A stretch of 37,260 nt of DNA, taken from an uncultured Oscillospiraceae bacterium. Lineage in GTDB: Bacteria > Bacillota > Clostridia > Oscillospirales > Oscillospiraceae. Of the stretch, positions 6,768 through 16,500 are shown piece by piece; positions within the stretch are counted from its first letter, which is position 1; each line of letters begins with the position of its first letter. A program made the position numbers and the translations under genes. The notes below the pieces were generated by a model. That model made no database searches. It was not told where the DNA came from and saw only the letters and a program-made list of their open reading frames with translations. Where the stretch lies: positions 1 to 37,260 of the forward strand of contig CAUFAM010000001.1 of the NCBI GenBank assembly GCA_959022875.1. Reading direction: 5' to 3'.

Positions 6768-7149
6768 TGCTCTGCTCGACCTCCAGTCGCAAAATAGAAA
6801 TCGTCAGGTTCTCCGTGGGGGTGACCTCGCACCGGAACGTGACCTGACCGTCCGTTGTAATGTTATCGGCTTTTACGCCGGTCTCGCTTGCCGCCATAAA
6901 GCAGTCCGCGTCGGCACACACAATATACCAGTATTTTCCGTCAGCCAGGAGGAACTCGTCCTGCACAGTCTGAGCTCTGCCGCTCCAGTTCTCGGTCGGC
7001 AGAGTGACGGTGATACCGGTGTGCTGCGCGCTCTCCAGCAGAGGGATCATCGAGTCCAATAGTTCGTTGATGCGGATCAGGGTGTCCTGTTTCCCTCGCT
7101 CTGCCAGTGCCCGTAACTGCTCTATGGTGGTGAGTTGTTTCTCTGCCAT
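6760..7149 (-). CDS. Small tail protein with beta domain shared with the coiled-coil fibre
   Basis: 129 residues from an ATG preceded by AAAGGAG (7 bases). The first 45 residues are helical (TTIEQLRALAERGKQDTLIRI), probably an oligomerisation segment. The remaining 80 form a beta domain (ITVTLPTENWSG, then KYWYIVCADADCF and DGQVTFRCEV). The same domain, in the same order of features, ends the fibre protein at 8790-10097. It lies directly upstream of the DGR adhesin, overlapping it by 8 bases, and behind a terminator, so it starts the adhesin transcription unit. It may connect or fold the adhesin on the baseplate; this is inferred from position. Confidence 0.75.
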   Translation of the reverse strand: MAEKQLTTIEQLRALAERGKQDTLIRINELLDSMIPLLESAQHTGITVTLPTENWSGRAQTVQDEFLLADGKYWYIVCADADCFMAASETGVKADNITTDGQVTFRCEVTPTENLTISILRLEVEQSNE

Positions 7150-7173
7150 ATGAGAGCTCCTTTCGGGAAATAT

Positions 7174-7208
7174 AAAAAAAGGGGACGGGAATCTGCGCCC
7201 CCATCCCC
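7174..7208 (-). terminator. Intrinsic terminator before the DGR adhesin unit
   Basis: On the minus strand GGGGATGGG pairs with CCCGTCCCC (7200-7208 with 7181-7189, one G-T pair) around a 10-base loop, followed by seven T residues (7174-7180). This is a textbook terminator placed between the fibre gene 7223-8215 and the adhesin unit, so adhesin and DGR expression is likely lowered by, or separate from, the main tail transcript. Confidence 0.85.
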
Positions 7209-7222
7209 CTTAACGGAGCCGT

Positions 7223-8215
7223 TTAAGGCTCCTCTTCAGTGGCGCCGAAGATCTCATCCAGCATGGACTGCACCTCGGTGTCCTCAGCCACAGCCATGCC
7301 GTCCAGCTTTGCCTTGTCCTCCTTGGACATCAGGCCGTCGGCCTCAGAAGTGGCCTTCTCATAGGTGGTGTCCTGACCGGGGATGCCCAGCTTGGTGATA
7401 TCCTCCTTGGTCACGTCGTCGCCCAGCACCACATGGCCACTGGCGTCGCTGCCCACTTTCTTGAATCCGGCCTCTACGGCGGAGCCGGCGGGGTGGGTGT
7501 AGACCACGGTCTCCTGGCCGTTGATCTTGATGTTGCCATTGATCTCGGACTTCTCCACCTTGGTCGCGCCCTGGGCGATGCCGGCCATGGCGGCGGTGAT
7601 CTTGCCCTCGATGGCGGCCATCACGGTGGCGTAGTCGTCCTCCTCACCGCCGATACCGGCCGCGATCTCATTGAGCTTGGCGATGGCGGCGTTCATAGCG
7701 GAAGCGTCGTCCGGGTGTTCCTGAATCCAGGCGGCAATCTCAGTCAGGGTGTTCAGGGACTCCTGGGCGTCCTCGGGAATCAGCTGCTTGGTCAGCTCCT
7801 CGTTGGCGATGGTGCGGGCACTCTTGCCGGCGTCGCTGCCGATCAGGGTGTCCACATCCGCCTTGGCGGCCTTGGCGGCCAGAACGGCAGTCAGGGCGGA
7901 GTCCAGGTCGGCCTCAGACACCTGAGCCTTGTAGGCCAGGGCAGCCAGACCCTTAATAGCCACATCCTTGCCGTTGACGGAGAGTGTGCCGTTGGCGGTG
8001 CCGGTTGCGATCAGAATGTCCACCATCTTTTCCGCGATGGACAGGGCGGTGCCGTTGACCTTGACGCCCTCCAGGACGTTGGCCTGGCCGCCCGCGCTCT
8101 CCAGCGTGTCCACTCGGTCGGACAGGGCTGTCATCTTGGAGTCGACCTTACCGATCTCGCCCTTGGTGCGCTGGGCCAGCATCTTCAGCTGGTCAAGAGT
8201 AGTGTGCTTAGACAT
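7223..8215 (-). CDS. Fibre-like structural protein
   Basis: 330 residues from an ATG with AGGAGG 8 bases upstream. A short N-terminal helix (HTTLDQLKMLAQRTKGEI) is followed by a coiled coil, then NVLEGVKVNGTALSIAEK, a block typical of phage fibre proteins of gut Firmicutes that are often labelled head-fibre or tail-fibre. The middle is Ala-rich and helical with a repeated DADxL pattern. The end has a T-H-P beta section (VVYTHPAGS) and a short acidic closing motif, DTEVQSMLDEIFG. Position among tail-tip genes favours a baseplate or tail fibre. A similar closing motif occurs in the next upstream gene product. Confidence 0.8.
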   Translation of the reverse strand: MSKHTTLDQLKMLAQRTKGEIGKVDSKMTALSDRVDTLESAGGQANVLEGVKVNGTALSIAEKMVDILIATGTANGTLSVNGKDVAIKGLAALAYKAQVSEADLDSALTAVLAAKAAKADVDTLIGSDAGKSARTIANEELTKQLIPEDAQESLNTLTEIAAWIQEHPDDASAMNAAIAKLNEIAAGIGGEEDDYATVMAAIEGKITAAMAGIAQGATKVEKSEINGNIKINGQETVVYTHPAGSAVEAGFKKVGSDASGHVVLGDDVTKEDITKLGIPGQDTTYEKATSEADGLMSKEDKAKLDGMAVAEDTEVQSMLDEIFGATEEEP

Positions 8216-8242
8216 AGATATGTCCTCCTTAAATATATTTGT

Positions 8243-8776
8243 TTACGGCTCGTCGCCGAAAACATCGTCAAGAACGTCCTCCACCTCTTCGTCGGTGGCC
8301 GTATTCCCCGGGTGCTCCGGGTCGTCCGGGGGCGTCCAGTCGGATGCGAACGCGTCGTCCAGGGCTGCGTCCACTTCCTCGTCCGTAGCCGTGTTCTCTC
8401 GGATGACTTCCAGAATCTGAGCCCGTATGTCTCCTCCGGAATGAGAGGGCGGAACCAGCTGGGCTGCATCGACAGCATACATGATGCGGCTGGTCAGGCA
8501 CCATACGGTATCTTTTTGCTCCGCGCCCTTGACGCCGGACACGCCGATGTGAAGACTGACCCCCGCCTGCTTCAAACACTCGGCGGGGATGATACAACGG
8601 TCGTCCGTCAGCTTCACGGACAGCTCCACGCTGCCGGCCTTGAAAATGGCCGTTTTTGTGTAGCCATCCCAGCTTTTATCAAAGAGGAACTCCACGATGT
8701 AGAGGGTTTCGGCGTTCTGCACCAGGCTCTCATCCTTGAGCATATGGGCATAGGTTTCTTTGACTGCGATTTCCAC
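8243..8776 (-). CDS. Baseplate-type beta protein with duplicated acidic C-terminal motif
   Basis: About 177 residues. The start is taken as GTG at 8776, 8 bases after AAGGAGG; an earlier GTG overlaps the ribosome site itself. Residues 1-100 are a beta domain (TLYIVEFLFDKSWDGYTKTAIF, LTDDRCIIPAECL, SLHIGVSGVKG) resembling the N-terminal domain of BppU-type baseplate proteins. The tail contains two copies of an acidic motif, NTATDEEVDAALDDAF and NTATDEEVEDVLDDVFG, separated by a Pro-rich linker. Related endings occur in the neighbouring fibre, so the motif may be a docking or assembly signal. It lies between two fibre genes in the same operon. Confidence 0.7.
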   Translation of the reverse strand: MEIAVKETYAHMLKDESLVQNAETLYIVEFLFDKSWDGYTKTAIFKAGSVELSVKLTDDRCIIPAECLKQAGVSLHIGVSGVKGAEQKDTVWCLTSRIMYAVDAAQLVPPSHSGGDIRAQILEVIRENTATDEEVDAALDDAFASDWTPPDDPEHPGNTATDEEVEDVLDDVFGDEP

Positions 8777-8789
8777 GGGCCGCACCTCC

Positions 8790-10097
8790 TTACTGAATAG
8801 CCCCGTTGCCGGACAGCTCGAACCGGATGAGATGAACCGTCAGATCCATCGCCGGGTCGGTGTCGCAGGTAAACATGAGAAAGCCGGAGGCGGTGATGTC
8901 CTTTGGCTGCACGTTGCAGTCGATGAACTCCTCCTTGCAGGCCTCCTCCGCAGTGAGAAAATATTTGTGCGTGCCAAGCGCCAAAAGCCGGCTGTCGGCA
9001 ACGGTGACGCCCCCGTCCTTCCACCCGTTCTTGGGGATGACCAGGTCAAAGGAGATGCCCAGCACGTCCCCCGCGCCCGTTCCGTTCCGGCCGTTGTAGA
9101 CCGAGATGTTGTACGAGGACCCGTCTGTCAGATGCACGGTGTAAACGTCTGTGCTGCCGGGGGAGTGGTCGCCCTCGGTCAGCTGGATGTCCTCGATGCC
9201 CACGCCAATGGGGCCCTGCAGCTCGCAGCTGATTTTTGTGTCGTAGTATGCGCCCGTCTCCGCGTCCCAGATCCACCAGGTTCCATTTTGAGGCTTGGGC
9301 GGTTTCCCACTGTACTGTTCTGCCCTGGAAGCGCTCTCCGCGGCGTTTCCGGCGCTCTCTTCCGCGGCAGTCTTGGCCTGTTCCGCAGCCAGTTTGGCAT
9401 TCTCGGCGTCCTCTTTGGCCTGCGCGGCGGAGAGGGCGTCGTCTTTGGCGCTCTCTTTGGCGGCCAGAGCCTCGCCACTTGCGGCCTCGGCGTCCTCCTT
9501 AGCCCCCAGCGCGGCGGTTTCCGACTCCTTGGCGTTGGTCTCGCTGAGCTTGGCTGCCGCCTTTGCCTCCTCGGCGGCCTCTTTGGCGGCTTGAGCAGCC
9601 TTCGCATTTGCCGCTGTCTGGCCGCCCAGAGTTTCTACCTCGTTCTTGACATTCTTGATCCGCTCCTCGGCGGCTTTTGCCTCGGCCGCGCTGAACGCGG
9701 CGGCATTCCTGAATTCTTCCGCCTCCCGGGCCTTCTGGATCGCCGCCTCCGCCGAATCAGCCGCATTGGTCTCCGACTCCTTAGCACGGCTTGCCGCATC
9801 GATGGCGTTGTCAGAATACTGTCCCGCCTGGGTCTCAGAGGCCTTGGCCCGTTCCTCGGATGTTTGGGCGTCTTTGGCGGAATCCAGGGCTTCCTCCGCC
9901 TTTTGAGTGGCGGTGGCCGCCTCAGTCTTGGCCTTCTCGGCGGAGGCGGTGGCAGAGTCCTTGGCCGTGGCCGCAAACTCCATCGCGCTGGAGGACTCCT
10001 TGTTCATAGCGGCCAGGGCGTCGTGGATGGACCCGCGCACCTCCTCGCCATATATAGCCTCCAGTATTTTCTTTAGATAACTGCTGATGTCGGCCAA
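8790..10097 (-). CDS. Long coiled-coil tail fibre/baseplate protein
   Basis: 435 residues from a TTG start with GGGGTGAG just upstream. The N-terminus (ISSYLKKILEAIYGEEVRGSI) is the helical anchor common in fibres of gut Firmicute phages. Residues about 35-255 are an Ala/Glu/Lys-rich heptad coiled coil that should form a long trimeric rod. Next comes PQNGTWWIWDAETGAYYDT, a recurrent phage fibre block, then an Ig- or BppU-like beta section. The end is a beta domain shared with the protein at 6760-7149. It probably forms a rod-like receptor-binding or spacer fibre. The coding sequence is highly repetitive because of the heptads, and this creates long false frames on the other strand. Confidence 0.85.
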   Translation of the reverse strand: MADISSYLKKILEAIYGEEVRGSIHDALAAMNKESSSAMEFAATAKDSATASAEKAKTEAATATQKAEEALDSAKDAQTSEERAKASETQAGQYSDNAIDAASRAKESETNAADSAEAAIQKAREAEEFRNAAAFSAAEAKAAEERIKNVKNEVETLGGQTAANAKAAQAAKEAAEEAKAAAKLSETNAKESETAALGAKEDAEAASGEALAAKESAKDDALSAAQAKEDAENAKLAAEQAKTAAEESAGNAAESASRAEQYSGKPPKPQNGTWWIWDAETGAYYDTKISCELQGPIGVGIEDIQLTEGDHSPGSTDVYTVHLTDGSSYNISVYNGRNGTGAGDVLGISFDLVIPKNGWKDGGVTVADSRLLALGTHKYFLTAEEACKEEFIDCNVQPKDITASGFLMFTCDTDPAMDLTVHLIRFELSGNGAIQ

Positions 10098-10113
10098 ATC
10101 AACTCACCCCTTC

Positions 10114-10485
10114 CTAATCCACCAGCATCCAGTCAATCGCCAGAATCTCTTCCCCCGACAAATTTCCAACGGCGTCGTCATACTTCGCCATCATCAGCTC
10201 CACCTCATGCTCCATTTCATTGAACGGGGCCAGCTCGTCGCAGAACTGCTGAAAGTTGGGGGAATCCATCTTGAGCATATAGGTCGGCGCGCCCCTCTCA
10301 TCCTTTCCCGCCTCGCCATACTTCTCAATGAGGCTTAGCCGAATCGTGTCAAATTCCACGATGGAATTGGAGAGAAAGCGGTAATTCCGAGCGGCCACAT
10401 ATCCGATCTTGTCCCGCCGGGCAAGCAGGGGCTTGAGCGACTTCAGATATACGAGCACTTCGGAATTTTTCAATTTTTTCTTCAT
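10114..10485 (-). CDS. DUF1617-like phage protein
   Basis: 123 residues. The ATG at 10485 (MKKKLKNSEV) is preferred over an open frame extending to 10638 because that extension lies inside the upstream gene. AGGAG, overlapping the upstream stop codon, is 12 bases before it. The pattern of KLKNSEVL, YVAARNYRFL and SLIEKYGE followed by an acidic tail fits the DUF1617 family, small proteins encoded near the tail tip of many Firmicute siphoviruses. No biochemical role is established; a minor baseplate or assembly function is plausible. It follows the tail endopeptidase gene with 7 bases between them. Confidence 0.75.
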   Translation of the reverse strand: MKKKLKNSEVLVYLKSLKPLLARRDKIGYVAARNYRFLSNSIVEFDTIRLSLIEKYGEAGKDERGAPTYMLKMDSPNFQQFCDELAPFNEMEHEVELMMAKYDDAVGNLSGEEILAIDWMLVD

Positions 10486-10492
10486 AACGGCA

Positions 10493-12760
10493 TTATTCTC
10501 CTGTTCCAAAATCCAGACCTCGGACGGTCGCACCGCTGAAATCCACATGTCCCTCAAAGTAAACGACACCGCCGCTGCCTCGGCTGCCGATCGTGATATA
10601 GCCTCCGCAGGGGCTGTAAATGTTAATGTAGGGGGCATCCCCCTCGTAATACTCGATGGTCAGCATGTGGAACCGGCTGTTTCCATAGGGACCGTAGAGG
10701 TTGAAGCTCCCAAAGTCGCTCCCGGCGATAATGTTGAACTCCTCGCCGTAGAACTCTCCGCCTTCGATGACCGGGGAACGGATCGTGGTCTGGTCGATGT
10801 AGGTGCTCTTAATGTAGCCGGGCATCTCGATGGAGTCTGCCAGCTTGTACGCCCGGTCGGCCCGGGAGTACGCGTCGTCGGCGTAGTCATAGGCCTCGTC
10901 CGCCAGATTGTAGGCGTCGTTGGCCATGGAATAGGCCGGATTGGAATTGATGTTCTGGTTGCTTACCTGGGCCCAGTTGATGCTACTCCCGGCGCCCATG
11001 GTCACGCTGCCGTTGATGGTGACAAGGCCGTTGGGGTTCACGGCGAACGTCACCACCCCCGTGCTCTTGTTGGTCACCCTCAGGCCGTAGAGGTCCAGAT
11101 AGTCCGCCTTGAACTTGTCGCCCGTCAGCATGCTGTTCCCATAGGGGTCCAGAAAATCCTCCGCCTGCACCACGCCCCCGAAGGAGCCCTTGGCGGCCAG
11201 CAACGTTCCGGCAAAGGTGCCCCGCCGTGCGGTCAGATTTCCCTGCTCATCCACGATAAAATTCCCGCCGATGTTGATGGAGCCTTTCTTCATGGTCAGC
11301 GTGCCCGTTTTCATATCCAGGGAAAAGTTCCCGCCGACGTCCTTGAGCACGCCTGCCCGGATCACATCGGCATTGAGCACGCCCGTATTGATGTAGTCGG
11401 CCACGATGGACCCGTCCATGGTCATGGCCAGCCCAAAAGTCTTGCCTCCATCATTGGAGTACCCAAGGCCGTTCATGTTCCACTTCCACAGCTTGTCCGC
11501 CTTGGTGTAGTCCCGCACGTTGGAGATGTAGAGCGTGTCCGAGCCGTACTCATCCCGGGTGATGGTGATATAGCCCGTAGTAGCCATATTCATGATGTGC
11601 GTAGCGTTTTCCTGGGCCTCCTTTAGGATGGAGTGGGCCTTGGGCAAGTTTTCGATCTTCTCCAGCACTGCGGCATTGGTCTGATTGTTCACGCTGGTCA
11701 GGCTGAGCTGTACCGAATCCCCCATTTTGAACCGGGTGTTCTCCGGGCGATCCAATGGAATCTCCAGTTTGGTCACCGGGAACATCCGGTCCAGGCCGTG
11801 GGGGCGGGAGATGACCCGGATCTCGTCTAACAGCTTGACCGCCTCTGTGTTTACGTCCAGATAGTGCAGATCCAGCGCGCTCAGCTCCAGCTCCAGGTTG
11901 TCGAACTGGAGGTCTGCCAGATACTCCTTGGCCTTTTCCAGAAGCGCCTCCGGGTCGCTCACATCGTCCCAGCTGACTGTCTTGGCGATCCAGCCGTAGT
12001 GCTTCACCGCCTCGTCCGACTGGACATAGAGGCTGCCGCCGTTCACACTCTCTACCGTCAGGTAGGCGTCCAGCGCCTCGATGGGGCTGTCGTCCAGCCG
12101 GCTGCCCAGCGGAATAATCACGGTGGCATACTCCGTGGAATCCCAGTTGCGGGTGAAGTCGATGAGATTGGACCCGAACTGGATGACCTGACTGCAAGTG
12201 TCAGGGTACTCCTTCAGGTAATCCAGATACCGCACCCCATCCGCCTTCCGGACCCGGAGATGGCCTCCGTAGGTTTCCACCAGAGCGTTGAGCAGCTCCA
12301 TCGTCTTCGCGTAATTGGTGTAGTAGGTGGGGAAGTTCTCGTCCACCACCGTCACCGCGCCGATGGCAAATTGCCGGTTGGCGCCGACTTTGGAGTTGTG
12401 AACGGCAATCAGCTGCTCCAGATACTCCCGAATCGATTTTCCGGCATACTCCGCCGGAGGCTGAACGGAGTCGTTGAAAAACGCCAGTTCCCCCTCACAG
12501 TAGAGCACCCGGTTGTTCCAGAAGTCCTTGCTCTCCGAAAGCGCCCGCCCCGCCCAAATCTCCTCTCCGTTTTTCTTCACGGAAATATCCGTGACCATGC
12601 GGACAATGCTGTCGTAGGCCTTGTTGGTGTGGGGAAGGGCCATCTCCAGCGACCCGGCCGCGCTGTCCTCCAGCGTCAGCTTGGGGTTGACCACCTTCAT
12701 GTCATCCAACGAGAACACATCATTGTAGATGCACACGCCGTCCGCGTAAATGCTATACAT
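10493..12760 (-). CDS. Tail-associated hub protein (prophage endopeptidase/Tal type)
   Basis: 755 residues; ATG with GGAGG 9 bases upstream. The N-terminal 370 residues match the siphovirus tail hub, the gp27-like fold that closes the tail tube below Dit (DMKVVNPKLTLEDSAAGSLE, then YCEGELAFFNDS, then SKLVETYGGHLRVRK-like elements and RVISRPHGLDRMFPVTK). The rest is a repetitive beta section (GSINIGGNFIVDEQGNLTARRG, then AAKGSFGGVVQAE) typical of central fibres, a Tyr/Asp-rich helical segment of AYxxADxA repeats, and a C-terminal beta domain. The endopeptidase label is family tradition; I see no proven catalytic motif. It sits between Dit and the DUF1617-like protein, as expected. Confidence 0.88.
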   Translation of the reverse strand: MYSIYADGVCIYNDVFSLDDMKVVNPKLTLEDSAAGSLEMALPHTNKAYDSIVRMVTDISVKKNGEEIWAGRALSESKDFWNNRVLYCEGELAFFNDSVQPPAEYAGKSIREYLEQLIAVHNSKVGANRQFAIGAVTVVDENFPTYYTNYAKTMELLNALVETYGGHLRVRKADGVRYLDYLKEYPDTCSQVIQFGSNLIDFTRNWDSTEYATVIIPLGSRLDDSPIEALDAYLTVESVNGGSLYVQSDEAVKHYGWIAKTVSWDDVSDPEALLEKAKEYLADLQFDNLELELSALDLHYLDVNTEAVKLLDEIRVISRPHGLDRMFPVTKLEIPLDRPENTRFKMGDSVQLSLTSVNNQTNAAVLEKIENLPKAHSILKEAQENATHIMNMATTGYITITRDEYGSDTLYISNVRDYTKADKLWKWNMNGLGYSNDGGKTFGLAMTMDGSIVADYINTGVLNADVIRAGVLKDVGGNFSLDMKTGTLTMKKGSINIGGNFIVDEQGNLTARRGTFAGTLLAAKGSFGGVVQAEDFLDPYGNSMLTGDKFKADYLDLYGLRVTNKSTGVVTFAVNPNGLVTINGSVTMGAGSSINWAQVSNQNINSNPAYSMANDAYNLADEAYDYADDAYSRADRAYKLADSIEMPGYIKSTYIDQTTIRSPVIEGGEFYGEEFNIIAGSDFGSFNLYGPYGNSRFHMLTIEYYEGDAPYINIYSPCGGYITIGSRGSGGVVYFEGHVDFSGATVRGLDFGTGE

Positions 12761-12763
12761 CCC

Positions 12764-13525
12764 TCACAGCCTCCCCACTCTGAAATCCACCGAGACCGTG
12801 CCCGTGCCGGTGTCGCACCACAGCTCCAACGTGGCTCCCTGGCCGCCGAAGAACACAAACTCCGGGAACTGGATGGTGCCGTCGGTGAGCAGCTTCGTCT
12901 CATCCAGCCCCAGCGTTGGGTTGACAAACCGGATGTGTACGCCCCTCTGGTCTGAGCTGGTCACAAAGAACTGCGGACACACCGGAGCCCGCCCAAAGAG
13001 CGTGGCCTCCAGCCGGATGGTCCTCTTTTCAGCAGTCACGGCGATGTCCTTGAACAGAGCCGGCCGGATCACGCCATTTTGAAAGTTGAAGGGGTCCCAC
13101 AGCCAGTCGTCCGTAGAGGACAGAACCGACCACTTGTAGGGCCCCACATCATAGTCGATGGTGATGCGCGACCAGTCCTTTTCCGACTTCCAGACGTTGA
13201 CCACAAACCGCCCCTCGTAAAAATACTCCGGGTCATCCTCCAAAATCGCCCGCAGCTTCTGGCCGTGCAGATAGTCCATGATATCGGAATAGGCCATGTG
13301 CCAGGGCTTAAAGTCGTTCATCACGATAAACTCAATGGAGCCCGTCCGGTTCTGATACACCGGATACCCGGTGAGAGACTGGGATAAATCGATCACCCCG
13401 TCCCCACCGGGTATTTCCAGCGTCTTTACCTTCTGGGCCGGAGGATTGAACACGGGGCGGGAGGCGGGAACCAGCCGCCAGTCGTCCCAGGTGTTTTTAT
13501 CCCCAAAGGTAACCGAATGGTACAA
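12764..13525 (-). CDS. Distal tail protein (Dit)
   Basis: 253 residues from a TTG start with AGGGGG about 8 bases upstream, right after the tape measure stop. The N-terminus (SVTFGDKNTWDDWRLVPASRP, PAQKVKTLEIPGGDG, IDLSQSL) is the signature of Dit proteins of Firmicute siphoviruses. Dit forms the ring that ends the tail tube and carries the baseplate. The C-terminal half (TLGLDETKLLTDG, FFGGQG, DFRVGRL) is the galectin-like domain. Gene order tape measure, Dit, hub confirms the call. Confidence 0.92.
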   Translation of the reverse strand: MYHSVTFGDKNTWDDWRLVPASRPVFNPPAQKVKTLEIPGGDGVIDLSQSLTGYPVYQNRTGSIEFIVMNDFKPWHMAYSDIMDYLHGQKLRAILEDDPEYFYEGRFVVNVWKSEKDWSRITIDYDVGPYKWSVLSSTDDWLWDPFNFQNGVIRPALFKDIAVTAEKRTIRLEATLFGRAPVCPQFFVTSSDQRGVHIRFVNPTLGLDETKLLTDGTIQFPEFVFFGGQGATLELWCDTGTGTVSVDFRVGRL

Positions 13526-13527
13526 GC

Positions 13528-16500
13528 TTAGTTCCCCCTTCCTCTGCGCGTGACCCTCTGCCCAAGGGCGTTGTCCATGGGTCCTGCCATCTCGCCCACC
13601 AGCGTGCCGGTGTCCAGAACCACACGCATCCGTTCCATTCGCTCCGTCATCTCCGCCATTTCGCTGCGAAGGGCACGGAGCTCCTCCACAATGTCGCCGT
13701 TATCCACGTTGACCACCGTTCCGCCGCTTCGGCCGGACTCAGCAAAGGCCAGGCTGGCCTGCCCGGCAAGGCCGATGGTCCGCTGGGGATAGAACAGGCT
13801 GTTCAGCTCGTCCGCCCCGCGCATTACATCGGAGAGGTCAAGCACCGGCCGGATCGTGGGCTGAGCATCCATATCCCCGCTGAGCAGCTCGGCCGCGATG
13901 GACATGGCGTTGGAAAGGCCGTCTGCGGCGTACTCCGCCACATTCGCCCCCGCGGCGTAGGACTTCTTCGCGTAGTCTGCCAGTCCCGTCACAAAGCCAA
14001 GCCCCGTAAAGTTGCGCAGCTCCCGGAAGACCCGAGAAGGAGAATTGATCTTCAGCGTGCTCTTGACCGCCTCTACGCCGGCCAGCGCCATGCTGGTCAG
14101 TTCGTCGAGGAAGGCGGATTTCGACAGGGAGACGCCCTCCGCAAGACCGGCGGGGATCTGCTGTCCCGTCTCAGTCCATCCGGCTTCCTTCAGGATCTTC
14201 GTGGCCGCCTCGGTCATTTCCCGCATCTCGGCCTCGGTGTCCTTCTTGATCAAGCCCACGTTTTCCGCGAACTCCTGCCGGAGCGACGCCAGTTGATTGG
14301 CTGTGTCCTCTTCCAACTGGGACAATTCCTCCTGCCAGGTAATGCGGTACTCCTCCAGCTCCGCTTCCGCGTCGGCCCGCAGCTGAGCGATCTGCTCCTG
14401 GGTTTCCACGCGGAGGCCTTCCAGCTCTGAGGTGGCCTGTTCCCGGGCCTGAGCGTGCTTAACGGACCAGAGGGAGACGTACTTCTCCAGCTCGTCGTCG
14501 CTCATGGAATTCAGCGCCCGGATCTCTTCGATGGCGGACGGCCCCATCTCCTGGAGTTCGGAAATCAGGTCCGCATCAACCCCCCTGGCGGAGAGCTGGC
14601 CCAGAATATCCTGCCATTCGCCGAACTCCTGCACCTGCCCCTCCAGGTTCTTCATCAGCGTATCGCTGCTGACGGTCTCCTTCTTTGTAACTTCATCGAA
14701 AAGGCCGTAGGACTGGTAGAGACTGTTGGTACGGGATTCCACCGCGTTCTGATACTGGTCATTCAGCGACTGAATATCCCGTTCCAGCTGCTCATTGACA
14801 GAGCGAACCTTGTTGGCATACTCCTGCTCCAGCTGGATGCGCTTCTGGTTGGCGGACTCCTGAACGCTCTGGACGTCGGCGATATACTGCTTCTGGGCCT
14901 CATAGATCTTCTGCTCCAGCTGATAGACCTTCAGGTCCATCTCCTCGCGCTCTTTGCTGCCCGCCGCATACCGGCTCTGAACACGCTTATAGGCGGCCAG
15001 CTCGTCCGCCAGGCTCATTCGGCCGTAGTTCTTCTCCTTCTCGATCCAGTCCATAGAATTCTGATAGGACTCGTCCACAAGCTGGTTGCGAAGGGTGTAG
15101 ACCTCCCGGTCGATCTTCTTGCGTTCCTCGCTGCCCTCCATATACCGGGACTGCATCCGCTCATAGGCGGCCAGTTCCTCCTCGGTGCTCAGCCGGTTGT
15201 AGTATTTCTCCTCCTCGATCCAGTCGAGGGAAGCCTGATAGGTGGACGCCACCAGTTCATTTTGAAGCTGATAGACCTCCCGGTCGATTTGCTTCCGCTC
15301 CTCGGAACCGGCTTTGTACTGCTTCTGAAGGTTTTCCCATCCGGCCAGCTGGTCTTTCAAACTCAGCTCGTCGTAATAGGTCTTCTCATCCACCCAGTCC
15401 TTCCAGGCGTCGATGCCTTTGTTGCTGACGGCGATAACCTCGCCGATCATGTCGGAAGTGGCCTGGGCGGCCGGGACGATGCTGTTGTCGACGCCGATGG
15501 CCAGGCCCTCACCGATGTTCTCGCCCAGATAAATGAACTCCCGGGAGGGAGAATGGCTGTCCAGGGCCTTTTTCGCCGCGTTCAGCGCGGCAAGGCCCAG
15601 ACTGCGGCCCGCGGAACTGGAGGCGCTGAACTTAGAGCGGATGCCTTTGACAAAGCCCTGTCCGGCATTTTCACCGGCAGTCTCAAACTCGGGCTTCATG
15701 CTGTTGATTTGGGATACGGCCGCAGACGCCACCGTCCCCGCTGCCGTTTTTACGGCGCCGGAAGACGATAGGATCGAAACGGCGAGATTCCGCATCATGC
15801 CCTCAACTGCGGACTCGATCACAACGACCTTTTTGTCTACAATATCCGCCATTGACTCCACAAGCGTCTCCATGACGGAGCTTGCCACCGGGATATTCGA
15901 CGTGATGGAACCACGGACGGAGGTCAGCATACTGACCACGGCGCTGTTTACGGTGCCGCCGCAGTTGTAGAAGGCGTCGGTGAATCCGGAAATCCCGGCG
16001 TCGCCCATCTTCTTCATACTGTCGGCGAATTTGGTCAGGCCGCTGGTATTGACGCCGTTTACCCCTTCCGCCAGCTCGATCAGATCCCAGACCTGGGTGA
16101 TAACGTCGGACAACTTGCCGAGGTCAATACCGGAAATCTCATTGTAGTAATCCTTCATGGAGGCGCCGAATTTGGAAATATCCGCGCCAAAGGACGCCAG
16201 CGTCTGATCCCCGCCGAACCACTGGTCGAACAGACTGCTGTCCGGAAGGCCGGTCGCCAGATTGGAAAGCGCGCTCGCAGCGTTGGCCGAGGCCGTTACC
16301 GCTTCCGGCTTCACATCCTTGATGGCCTCCGCATAGGCGGCCAGATCTGCGCCGAAGGCCGTGAGGTCGTCTCCAAAGGCAGTCAGATCGGTTCCTCCCG
16401 TAAAGAAGGAGAGCAGCCCGCCCGTATTGGGTAAGGTATTCGCCAGTTCCACCAGCGCCTGACCGGCGGAGGCGGAACTTTCCACGGCAGTGGGATTGAT

